Source: Apiotrichum sp. Y4204
Taxonomy: Eukaryota; Basidiomycota; Tremellomycetes; Trichosporonales; Trichosporonaceae
Reading direction: 5' to 3'
DNA: 64,000 bases
Assembly: GCA_025531455.1 (NCBI GenBank)
Contig: JAMYHL010000070.1
Location: 62,001-126,000 of the forward strand
The notes under the pieces were generated by a model. That model was not told the DNA's origin, ran no database searches, and worked only from the letters and a program-made list of their open reading frames with translations. This document shows, piece by piece, positions 1 to 9,456 of the stretch; position 1 is the first letter of the stretch; each line of letters opens with the position of its first letter. The position numbers and the translations under genes were made by a program.

Positions 1-726
1 TATCTTAGCCTTGCGGCTCACGTGATCTACGTCGATAGGGTTATCTGTCTATGTAGTAAATGGTGCGTTATTGTATTCTGGGTCTTTTGCTTGGTGTGTC
101 ATTCGAGGGTGTATCGTTCGAGGGTCTGTCGTTCAAGGGTCTGTCGTTCAAGGGTCTGTCGTTCGAGCGCGTGTGGGGGTCAGGGTCTGGATTGGGTCGT
201 TTGTTTCGGTGGTTGACGGGTTTGATGAGGCGCTCTCGAAATCGTTTTGGGAGTAAATTGATGATGGCAAGACTGGCGTACATGAGAATGAACATGATGG
301 CTCGCTGCATTGCAGACATGGACGGCTGGATGACAGGATAAAAATGGTGTTGTTCGTGAACTTCCCTTGCACCAAGGGATACAATGCAATTGGCAAGTTG
401 GTAATCGTGTGTGGCCCACAGTACGACGTCTCTGACCGGCTAGTGGTCTTCATTGGTCCTGCCTGATTGGTGCACCTCGTTGCCATCCACAAGCTCTGCA
501 GTCCCGCATCCGGTCAGCTACCTTTGGTTCATCTTCGATCGTAAGCGCCAGAGGCCCGAGTCAGTAGAGCGCATCTCAACGCCGCCCCTGCCCAGAACGA
601 CAGTTAGAACATTCCACGCATTGGTGCATAGGCGAGCGGACCAACAAAGGCCCCCCGTCTCCTATCCACCCCTACAGAAGTGTGCCGTGCGCAGATACTG
701 ATACAGCTTAGATGTACTGCTACAGC
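1..726. other. Left edge, no supported gene
   Basis: This is the 3' flank of SNU13 plus unassigned sequence. It carries a 15-bp minisatellite (105-164). A short minus-strand open frame (68-319, 83 residues) starts with an ATG and begins with a hydrophobic stretch (about residues 7-23). Its tail is the pentapeptide repeat NDRPL/NDTPS encoded by the minisatellite. Nothing else supports it as a gene. Confidence 0.5.
105..164. repeat. 15-bp minisatellite, four units
   Basis: Four head-to-tail 15-bp units (105-119, 120-134, 135-149, 150-164) of the form GAGGGTCTGTCGTTC. Units 3 and 4 are identical and begin AAGGG. The first unit differs by two bases from the second. Being a multiple of three, the array stays open in several frames; on the minus strand it reads NDRPL/NDTPS. 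Confidence 0.85.
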
Positions 727-1241
727 TTAGATGAGGAGCTTCTCAATCTCGGTCTTAACGGCCTGGATCTGGCTGTTAAGCTCGCGGGCCTCGTTGGTGG
801 TGACCGACGCGGCGATGACGGGGCGCGAGACACCGCAGGCGCGGCCGAGGGCGGTCTTGGAGGGGACGAAGACTGCGTGTGAGTATCTTTCATGCAGATT
901 GCAGATCTTGAGTACCTACCGTAAGGGGTGTTCTTGTCCTCGCAGAGAAGGGGAAGGTGGAGCACGATCTCAATCGGCTCGACGTCGGCGGCCATGACGA
1001 TGAACTCGGAGATACCACGGTTCAGGCTGGCGTCAGTTACGAAGATAAGAAGATAACTCACGTCTTGGTGGCCTCGTTGGCACCCTTCTTAATCTGCTTG
1101 TAGTGGCCCTGTTTTGATCAGCTGAAGCCGAACGGTAATGTACAGCTGAGAAAGACTTACGGCCTGCTGGATGAGGTCGAGGATCTGGTTGGTGAGCTGC
1201 GCGTTGGCGAGCGGGAAGGCCTTCGAGTTGGGGGCGGACAT
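727..1241 (-). CDS. SNU13: Snu13, 15.5K/NHP2L1 RNA-binding protein
   Basis: This gene encodes the L7Ae-family protein that binds kink-turns in U4 snRNA (U4/U6.U5 tri-snRNP) and in box C/D snoRNAs, so it acts in nuclear splicing and nucleolar rRNA modification. Exons on the minus strand are 1241-1161, 1108-1062, 1026-920 and 872-727. Together they give 126 residues, the same length as yeast Snu13. The protein starts [19 protein letters not shown]. It contains the family signature [18 protein letters not shown], the stretch [21 protein letters not shown], then [22 protein letters not shown], and ends EIEKLLI. All three introns are short with GT-AG ends. The gene is divergent from the sugar transporter across about 700 bp. 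The identification is very secure; the exon joins are hand-made, but each preserves the family sequence. Confidence 0.97.
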
Positions 1242-1947
1242 GGTTGCTGCTTTTTAAAGACCTCACGAGAACGATCCCTGGTCGAGATGAATGTGTGGAT
1301 GGATGGAGAGAAGGAGAGAAAATAAGAGCAGGAGAAGGATCCTTCATCCTGGAGATGGCCATGTACGGTGAGTGTTGAGGAGCTCGAAATCTTTTGCTGG
1401 TGGAGCGGAAGCAATTGTATCTCTCTGGGCGGATCTACGGGATTTTCTTTGGTAGCCCCCCCAAGACTGACTCATTCACCCTCGTCATCGCACCGGCTTC
1501 GAGCAACTGAGCACCCCAGCACCGAGGAATGTATCTCGTGTGCCTTGGATGGATGCATGATCGCATAATGATGCTGTTCCCCTTCCCATATCCATGCAAG
1601 ACATCGAGACATCGAGGGTGGGTTTGCTCCTGGTGCCCTCCGTAGTAGAGTGAGACCCCACTGTGCACAACACAGCACGCGTTCAAAAGTCCCAAAGGGA
1701 AGGGGGAGACGCGCCATTCCGTCATTTGATCGCACTTTGGTGCACTCTGCGGCTACCCGCCCTCCCTGGTCTTGCGGACCGAAGGGACACGCCTCCACTT
1801 GGCCACTTATCCAGTGCCGCCACTACCTCTCGTCTCTCTCGCCTTCCCACAAAGTGTTCAACGCTCTCTCTCCCTCAGACTTCTTACTTGCACCCCACCA
1901 CCTCACCTTCTGTTGGCACATGCGCCAGCAGACCCGCCCGCGACACA
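1242..1947. promoter_or_regulatory. Divergent promoter, SNU13 / sugar transporter
   Basis: A 706-bp spacer between the two divergent start codons must hold both promoters. It becomes pyrimidine-rich approaching the transporter start (about 1820-1945), as is common for leaders in these yeasts. I see no convincing TATA box or named operator, and no gene. Confidence 0.5.
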
Positions 1948-4099
1948 ATGACCGGGGGAGGATATCTGCCCCCTTCTGATCACGACCTAGAGCGCGCGTC
2001 GGGGCACTCGGTCCAGTGGGTCGGCACGCCAGGCGTGAAGGGGCCGTCATGGGCTCGCCTGCCGCTACTCACAGTCGGCATGCTCGGCACCCAGGTCGTG
2101 TGGAGCATTGAGATGGCATACGGTACGTGCGCGCGGTTGGAAGTCACAGGAGTCATCTCGGCTGCAACGTTGGTACTGACCTCCAGCGTCACCGTTTCTT
2201 CTCGATCTGGGTCTGTCAAAATCATGGATGTCCCTCGTGTTCATGGCCGGCCCGCTCTCCGGTCTTGTCGTCCAGCCGCTGATTGGAACGTACGCCGACC
2301 GGAGTCGGTCGCGGTTTGGTCGCCGACGCCCGTTCATGCTCGCAGGCACGGCGGTCTCCGTTGTTGGAATGATGCTGCTCGGCTGGGCCAAGGAGATTGC
2401 GGGCGTGTTTGGCCTGGGATCGTGGGCAGCCATTGCCGTCGCCGTTTTTGCAATCTATCTCATCGACTTTAGTATCAACGCCGTCATGGCGACCGACCGC
2501 GCACTTATTGTCGACACGTTGCCGCCGACCCAGCAGGAGGAGGGCAATGCATGGGGAGGTCGCATGATGGGTATCGGAGGCGTCGCCGGTTTCTTCGTGT
2601 ACGTTGTCTTTGGATGACAGGGATACTAACGACACAGCGGGAACATCGATCTGACACACATCTTGAGCTTTCTCGGCAAGACTCAGCTCCAGATCTTGTC
2701 GTTCCTCACCTCTCTCCTGCTCGCGCTCGCGCACACGTCCACGTCGTGGGCGGTAACAGAGCGTGTGCTGCTGCGCGACGAGCGGCCGCAGTCGCGCAGT
2801 GGCATCCTCTCGTCAATCCGCACCATCTGGACTAACATGTTCACCCTCCCGCCGAGTATCCGCACAATCTGCTTTATTCAGTTCTTCTGTAACCTCGGGT
2901 GGTACCCTGTGCTGTTCTTCACCAGCATATGGTTATCTGACATTTACAAGAAGAACAACCCGCAGGGCGACTTGCCGACCGAGACATGGGAGGCTGAGGC
3001 TGTGCGGGCCGGCTCTCGCGCCCTGTTCATGCAGTCAGTGATTTCTCTGGCTGTGTCTGTCGGTGCGCCCTTCCTGGTGTCGGAATCAGGCATCACCCCG
3101 AGCGACACATCCGTTCCCTACAGGCCGATAAGCAGCGGTGACGATGCCGAGGATGAGGACGATACCCCCAACTCGGCCCTTCTGAAGCAGGCCGAAGAGC
3201 GCCGAGGCTCGTTCCTTCAGCGTGTAGCTGCTTCGATCGCGGCGGCAATCAAGGCAGTGAAGACAGGCTCGGCATGGGCGCTGCCAATCAAATCCCTGAC
3301 ACTGATCCGCCTCTGGATCATTACGCAGAGCATATTTGTCCTCTGCATGATGGCGACGTTTGTGACGTGGACCGTGGGTGCGGCCTACGTTGTGATCGCG
3401 ATCACTGGCTTTGCTTGGGCACTAGCGCAGTGGGCACCGTTCGCGCTGCTAGGCGAGCTAGTGCTTATCGACTCGCCAGATGACTCCGAGGTACGCGCAC
3501 TGGTGCACGCCGAGCCGAGTGAGGTGGTTTTCGCGACCAACAACGACGCAACACCGTCCACGACCCCTCTGCATTCGCGCAGCACATCACGCAACCACTC
3601 GCGCCACATATCGCACGAGACCGTCCACGCCGACGAGCACCACCCTCTCACCCGCCTTACAATAGGTGGCGATCCCATCCCGCGGGAAAGCAACTCGCTC
3701 GACATGGATCCCGATACAACAGTCGTCCTACGGCACTCGGACGACATGTCTGACACCACTGATGACGCCACGTTTCCCCCGACGACCCCGGTTGACGGCG
3801 GTAGCGGCTCCAGCACAGCCGACAAGGCGGGTCTCATTCTCGGTATTCATAACGTGTTCATCGTGCTGCCGCAATTCGTCATGACCCTGATCTCAAGCAT
3901 AGTCTTTGCGATCACCGATTCGGCAATGCCAGTGCCGCCCCCGGCGAAAATTGAGACACGGGCGCAGGTGACGGACGGCCACTCGTCCTCGAGCGCAGTC
4001 GCGATCGTGTTCCGTATCGGTGGGGCATCGGCCGCTGTCGGCGTGTACCTCTCCTACCGCCTTGCACGGCGCTGGCAGCGCGGCGGCGGACGAGTATAG
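1948..4099 (+). CDS. MFS sucrose/alpha-glucoside:H+ symporter family
   Basis: This is a plasma-membrane sugar transporter of the glycoside-pentoside-hexuronide/SUT group, like plant SUTs and S. pombe Sut1. Such proteins import sucrose or maltose-type alpha-glucosides with protons. Exons are 1948-2122, 2187-2598 and 2638-4099, giving 682 residues. The first intron join gives SIEMAYASPFLLDLGL, typical of helix 1-2 in SUTs. The loop 2-3 signature GTYADRSRSRFGRRRPF follows. The second join gives GGVAGFFVGNIDLTHILSF. Two long cytosolic inserts explain the length, which exceeds the 500-550 residues usual for the family. One is acidic (SSGDDAEDEDDTPNS). The other is rich in Ser, His and Thr, lies before the last helices, and may be a phosphorylation target. 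The start has a good context (CACAATG). Substrate specificity cannot be read from sequence. Confidence 0.9.
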
Positions 4100-4749
4100 A
4101 CTGAGCGATCGAGCATGTGTAGCCTGTAGCTTATATGAGGTTTCCGAGCAGTATGGATCATGGTTTTTTGTGATGATATGGCGATTTTGCGATCTTGTTT
4201 GTTGGCGGCTGCCGACACGCCGATGTCGGGGCCATGCTGGTCCGCACATTGTCACGGTGCCATGTGGGTGATCGACGTCTCGCGGCTCGGACCAGGAACG
4301 CTTTGGGGGAGCAGTGCAGACTACCTCTGTCATCATGCAGGATGCATCTGCGGCAGGGCTCAGGGGCTCGGCGCCGAGCAGGCCGGGACTGCGTGCCGTG
4401 TGGATGCGATTGGATGCTGTAGAGATATGGATGCATGGGGGCGTCGGAGCACGCGAGGGTGATCGCACTGCGTAGCTGCGTGCATAGCGGTACTGCCAGC
4501 ACTGCCGCATTGTGGCTGTTGGGGAGAGGGCAGGGGCAGAGCCCCGGCATCGGAGAGCATCCCGCTGCGCCGCTTGTGTGATGCGGTCATGTGCGCGCGG
4601 TGCGCGGCATTCATTCGCGCGCTCTCTCCCGCCCACTCTTGGCTCTGGGTGTGGGGGTGGGGGGGACCAGCCGGCGGGAGAGTCAACAAATTCTTCGCTC
4701 TCCGAAACCCACAATGCATTGTTGTTGCTGCATCATATACCGGTATACC
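4100..4749. other. Intergenic spacer, nothing recognised
   Basis: This 650-bp stretch lies between the transporter stop and the phosphatase start on the same strand. It must contain a terminator and a promoter. Open frames here lack family similarity and are shadows of GC-rich sequence. An interrupted CAGCAT-type repeat (about 4840-4875) lies just inside the next gene, not here. Confidence 0.5.
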
Positions 4750-6674
4750 ATGGCTCTGCGGATAGCGTGCTCGGCGCGAACGCGATGGGCGTGTGCGCGG
4801 CCGACAGCCCTCCCGGCTTCAACACCCGCACCAGCACCGGCATCAGCACTGGCATCAGCATCAGCATCAGCATCGCTGGGGAGGCGGCGGGTGCACGATT
4901 TCGTGCGCGGCACGACGCCCGACGGGAGTGAGTATACCCCTCGAGCACGGAGCTGACGCTAGCGACGTACAAGGTGCCGCTCAGCTCGCCCAAGGTCGTC
5001 GGGCAGTGGACGTCGCGCGGCCAGCGCGCGTGAGTTTCGGTGTGGTGCGGGGTTAGGATGGGCGAGGGATAGGGGATGGGCTTGGAGATGGGCTTGAGGG
5101 ATGGGGAAGGGGATGGGCAGGGCTGGATGGTGGGGACCATACTGACGGCAGATACCAAGAGGACACTACGGCCGTGTGCGCGCTCAACCTCGACCGCGCA
5201 GAGCTGGCGCGCAGCCTGCCGCCGAGCACGCCGTGGGACGGCAACGGGAGCGAGGGCAGGGTCGTGGAGTACTTTGGGATCTTTGATGGGTGAGTGCCGC
5301 TGGGCGGGATGGTGGGGATGGGCCGATGCGCGTCGGGGACGTGGGCAGCGTGCAGCGTGCAGCTGCGGGATGGGCGGTAATGATGCCCCCCGGGACGACG
5401 GTGCTCAGCTTTCAGCGCTGGTCGATCGCGTCAACGCTGGCGCAACCGATATCGCCGCATGCATCGGCAACGGTCGACGTTCGTGGTCGCCGACGGGGCA
5501 TTCGCGCTGCTCGCGGCGTGCGAACACCGTCTCTCTCCCCATTTCATCCCAAGCCCCACCTCTTCGCTTCCATCTTGCGAATTTTCCCAATTCACAAACA
5601 ACGGTGACTAACCTCCAGCCATGGCGGGCGGCACGTCTCGCAGTTTCTCTCATCGCGGCTCGCCGAGCTCGTCGAGAGCGTGTCTGCCGATGAGATACCG
5701 GCGATTATCGAGGACACGGAGGCGCTCGGCGGATACTTTCACCGTTGGCGCGGCGGCGCGCTCCGGCGGTGGTCCAAGTGGGCCAAGGAGGAGCTTCCTG
5801 GGCCGAACGAGCTCATGACTATTGAGGAGCGGCTTACGCTTGCGTTCTTGAAAGTGAGTGAGAGGTGAGAGGCGAGAGGCGGCTCGTCGCAGCACGCAGC
5901 TAACCCCAGGCGGACCAGATTATCCGTTCCGAGATCCAGCAGGCGGAGCACTGCGGCAGCACGGCGAGTGTCGTGCTCGTGCACTCGCTCGATGACCCTG
6001 CGCAGCCGCACTTTGCGTCCCAGCGGTTGCATCTAACCGTTGCCCAGGCTGGGTAAGTGTCGAGGTTTTGGATGGACTTTTGGCATCGGGCGTCCAGCCG
6101 CCCAGCATGCTCCCCTATCATGCTCCCAGATGCTAACCTCTCCAGCGACACACGCGTCCTCCTCTGCAATACCAAGCTGGGAGAAGTGACAGCATTGACG
6201 GAAAAGCACCACGCAGAGGCGCGCGTCGAGGCCGACCGCTTGCGCCGAATGGGCACCGACCGGCTGATTACCGACAGCTTTGGCGAGTCGCGGTGGATGG
6301 GTGCCATTGAGAACACGCGCGGGTTTGGGGACACGCAGTGGAAGAGCTCTGGGGTGACGGCTGAGCCCGAGGTGTCGTCGCTCGTGATCGACGGCACGGA
6401 GCACGCGTACCTCGTCATGGTGACCGACGGGCTGACATCAATGCTCTCGGACCAGGAGCTGGTGGACCTCGCGCGGCGGGCGGCGGACCCGGCGCGCGCA
6501 GCCAAGACGATTGTCCATTTCGGCGAGGACCTCGGTGCCCGCGACAACTGCACGTGCATCGTCGTGCCCCTCGCTGGGTGGGGCCAGGTCGGCGGCGACG
6601 ACCTGACCGAGGCGCGTAGAGAGTACCGCCGCAAGCAGGCCGAGATGTACAACACCCGCATGCAGCGCATGTAA
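4750..6674 (+). CDS. PP2C-type Ser/Thr phosphatase, Ptc6/Aup1-like
   Basis: This is a metal-dependent protein phosphatase. Six exons (4750-4927, 4963-5029, 5152-5289, 5619-5853, 5910-6052, 6146-6674) give 429 residues. The PP2C motifs appear in order: GQRAYQEDT (about 82-90), the metal-binding FGIFDGHGG (residues 123-131, made by the join at 5289/5619), CGSTASVVLVHSL, VAQAGDTRVLLC (made by the join at 6052/6146), ENTRGFGDTQW, LVMVTDGLTSM and ARDNCTCIVV. The N-terminus (MALRIACSARTRW, then Ala/Pro/Ser-rich, no acidic residues for about 40 positions) looks like a mitochondrial presequence. With the long insert after the DGHGG block this suggests yeast Ptc6/Aup1, a mitochondrial phosphatase linked to mitophagy; that assignment is inference. 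Intron 3 is 329 nt, unusually long here. The start is the first in-frame ATG giving this presequence. Confidence 0.88.
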
Positions 6675-6997
6675 CCCCGGCCCCGAACCGCATCTACCAT
6701 CTGTCCACACTCTACACCACCTATTGTATCCCGCCCGTATACATATATCATTAAATGCATGAATCGGCACAGCAGAGGAAGAAGCAGAAGCTGGGTGGGT
6801 GGCTCTTGGGGCCGCTGTTGTCGCCAGTGTTCGTCATTGCGTCGCTTGGTCCCTGAGCCAAGCTGGCATGTCCCTCTCTGGTTGCCCATCGTCCCGTCCA
6901 CCCGAGACGAGCAACATCTTGTCGTCACCACTTGAATCCACAATCCACATCCCGATTCCACTCATATCATCCACACTTGTCCACTCCACACACCACA
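6675..6997. other. Short spacer PP2C to VPS5
   Basis: This 323-bp spacer lies between two same-strand genes. It contains an AT-richer patch with ATACATATATCATTAAATG (about 6737-6759), probably in the 3' end of the phosphatase transcript. A pyrimidine/CA-rich leader runs up to the VPS5 ATG. No gene is seen. Confidence 0.45.
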
Positions 6998-9371
6998 ATG
7001 GACGAGGAGGAGAACTTTGCCCGCCTTCTCTCGGCGTCTACCCCGGCTCCGCGCCCAACACTCTACACTGACAGCGGGACGGACGATCCATGGGCCAACC
7101 CCTTTGGCGGCGAGCACGATGCGTGGGGCGCGTCGACGGGACACCCGTCGTTCGCGCGGGCCCCAACACCACCCCCCGAGCCGGAACCCGAGGTGGGGGA
7201 ACCACCACGGCGCGCAGCGTACGACGAGCGGCCGGACCCGCCGTCCGTTATCGCCGCTAGGGAACGCGAGGAGCTCGCATCGCACGCGTCGGCCCACGCG
7301 GTCAGCAGCCCCGGCTTCGAGGACCCATACGCCACTGGGGGCTGGTCCCCACAGCGCACGGCGCGGTCCCCCAAGTCGCCAAAGGCCGCGAGAAGCCCAA
7401 CGTCCCCCCGCTCCCCGTCCTCTCCGAAGAGCACTATGAGCCCGAGCGCGCACCGCCCCGCCATCCCCGCCGGCCTCATTGACGAGGACCTCATCACGGA
7501 GCGGGACGCGCGCACGAGCCTCACCCGCGCGTTTGTCAAGTCGGAGACGCCGGCCACTCCGGCGGCTGTTGCTTCCCCCGAGAAACACACAAAGTACGTG
7601 TTCAGGCCCAAGGTCGCGGAACACCGTCCAGAGGCCAAAGCGCCAGCAGCTGCGGCGGCGGCATCGCCACAGTCACCGCCTAAACCTGCCGCCAAACCTG
7701 CAAACGACACGCCGCCCGCCGCGATACCCCTACCGGAGAGCACGGCGCAGACTCCCACCGCTTCGCGCCCGCACACCCCGCAGCCAGCGCTGTCTGTTCC
7801 GGCCTCGGTCGACCGTGTGTCCGTTTCTCCGCTCGAGACGCCGGGCGCGGAGGAGGGCGACTTTGGGTTCCGGTCGCTTGCGATCGGTGCAGCTGGGAAC
7901 GGTGCGATGCAGGACGCGCCGCGCTTCGGCGGGCGCGGGTGGGGCGCCATCGACGCGGAACCGCTTTCGTCGGGTGGCGATCCATGGAACCCGGAGGGTG
8001 CTGTGGGATGGAGCGGGGAAGCGGAGGCCACTCCTACGCGGGCAGAGTCCCCAGCACCGGAGAAGGAGGAGGAAGAGGATGACGACGACGACACGCCTCT
8101 TAGCGCAGCGGCCGCGGGCTCCTCGCGGGCAACAGGCAGCCCGCGCCGGTCCAAGCTCCTTTCGACGCCTGTCTTCCAGATCACTGTCTCGGACCCGACC
8201 AAAGTCGGCGACCAGAATCCAATGCGCGGCCACGTCGTGTACACTGTGCGCACGAGGACGACGTCGCCACACTACCGCCGCGGCGAGTTCAGCGTGCTAC
8301 GCCGCTTTTCCGACTTTTTGTGGCTGTTTGAGCAGCTCTCTCACAACAACCCCGGCGTCATTGTTCCCCCCGTCCCGGATAAGCAGCCGTTCGGGCGGTT
8401 CCAGGACCAGTTTATCGAGACGCGCCGTGTCGCGCTCGAGCGGTGTCTCGGCAAAATCACCGCCCACCCGATTCTCCAGCTCGACCCGGATCTGCGCCTC
8501 TTCCTCGAGTCTGACAGCTTTGCGCTCGACGTCAAGAACCGCCGCCAAGCGCCCATAGACGGCACAGCGACCCCGAGCAGCGGCTTCATGTCGTCGTGGA
8601 CTGGCCCGCGCTACATTGAGCAGGACGAGTGGTTTGACCAGAAAAAGACGTACCTCGACCACCTCGAGGGGCAGCTCAAGGGCGTGTCCAAGGCGCTGGA
8701 TGTGGCGAGCAAGGCACGCCTCGAGATGGCTGTGAATGTGGGCGAGTTCGCCGACGCTGCCCAGGTGCTCGCTGACAGCGACCTCGGCGCGGCAATGTGT
8801 GCCGCTCTCGCCCGCCTAGCGGACCTGTCGCGCCGCGAGCGCATCGCGGGCGAGGAACAGGCCAAGGCGGACGTTGCGCAGCTCCTCAACCTCGCAGACG
8901 AGTATGTGCGCTTCATTGCATCTGTGCGCCTCGCATTCGCTGCGCGCGTGCGCGCCTTCCACACCGCCCAAGCGGCCGAGAAGGAGGTCATCCGCGTCCG
9001 CAAGCAGCGCGAGAAGGATCGCCAGGCGGGGCGTCTCGGCGACCGCGCCGCGAGCAGCATGGCCGAGGTCCAGGAGGTGAGTAGAAAAGCTCTTTAGACT
9101 CGTGAGCCACAGCTGACAACAGGCGGAGCGCCGCGCACGGGATGCCAGCGCAGACTTCGAGGCGCAGACAAAGCTGGTCAAATCCGAGTTTGCGCGTTTC
9201 GAGCGGGAGCGCGTCGACGAGTTCCGGCGCACGCTGACGGCGCACCTCGACGACCAGATTGGCCGCCAGCAGGCCCTCGTGACTGCGTGGGAGGAGTATC
9301 ATGCCATGCTCCTCAAGATGGTGCAGCGCGCGCAGCAGCAGCACCAGGCACAGCAGCAGGGTAGTGGGTAA
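6998..9371 (+). CDS. VPS5: Vps5-like sorting nexin (PX-BAR), retromer
   Basis: This is the SNX-BAR subunit of retromer, which binds PI3P on endosomes and recycles cargo receptors to the Golgi. Two exons (6998-9076, 9123-9371) give 775 residues. Residues 1 to about 380 are disordered, rich in Pro, Ser and Ala, with SPKSP-type repeats and an acidic EKEEEEDDDDD patch. The PX domain spans about 391-515: VFQITVSDPTKVGDQ, the phosphoinositide-binding RRFSDFLWLFEQL, then PPVPDKQPFGRF and ETRRVALERCLGKI. The Vps5 C-terminal BAR region, predicted coiled coil, runs from about 545 to the end and finishes in a Gln-rich tail. The start at 6998 (CACAATGG) is preferred over an in-frame ATG 22 codons upstream. 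The domain order matches Vps5/SNX1; SNX1-type paralogues cannot be told apart without phylogeny. Confidence 0.93.
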
Positions 9372-9420
9372 TGCTGGGATATAGGATAGCAAGGGAGGTG
9401 TTTCATGCGATGCGACGATT

Positions 9421-9456
9421 AATGAGATTCTGCACACCGAATGAGATTCTGCACAC
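9421..9456. repeat. 17-bp direct duplication
   Basis: AATGAGATTCTGCACAC occurs at 9421-9437 and again at 9440-9456, two bases apart. It lies just downstream of the VPS5 stop, probably inside the 3' untranslated region. Function unknown. Confidence 0.85.

Noticed and set aside
3893..4714. 273-codon minus-strand frame at the transporter 3' end
   Set aside because: It has no family similarity, runs across the transporter stop into the spacer, and its composition is Arg/Ser/Pro-driven.
7063..8253. 396-codon minus-strand frame within VPS5
   Set aside because: It lies opposite the disordered Pro/Ser-rich part of VPS5, is Ser/Gly/Ala-rich, and has no domain. It is a shadow of GC-rich coding DNA.
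7479..8558. 359-codon plus-strand frame overlapping VPS5
   Set aside because: It is Arg/Ser-rich and out of frame with the PX domain, whose frame is clearly the real one.
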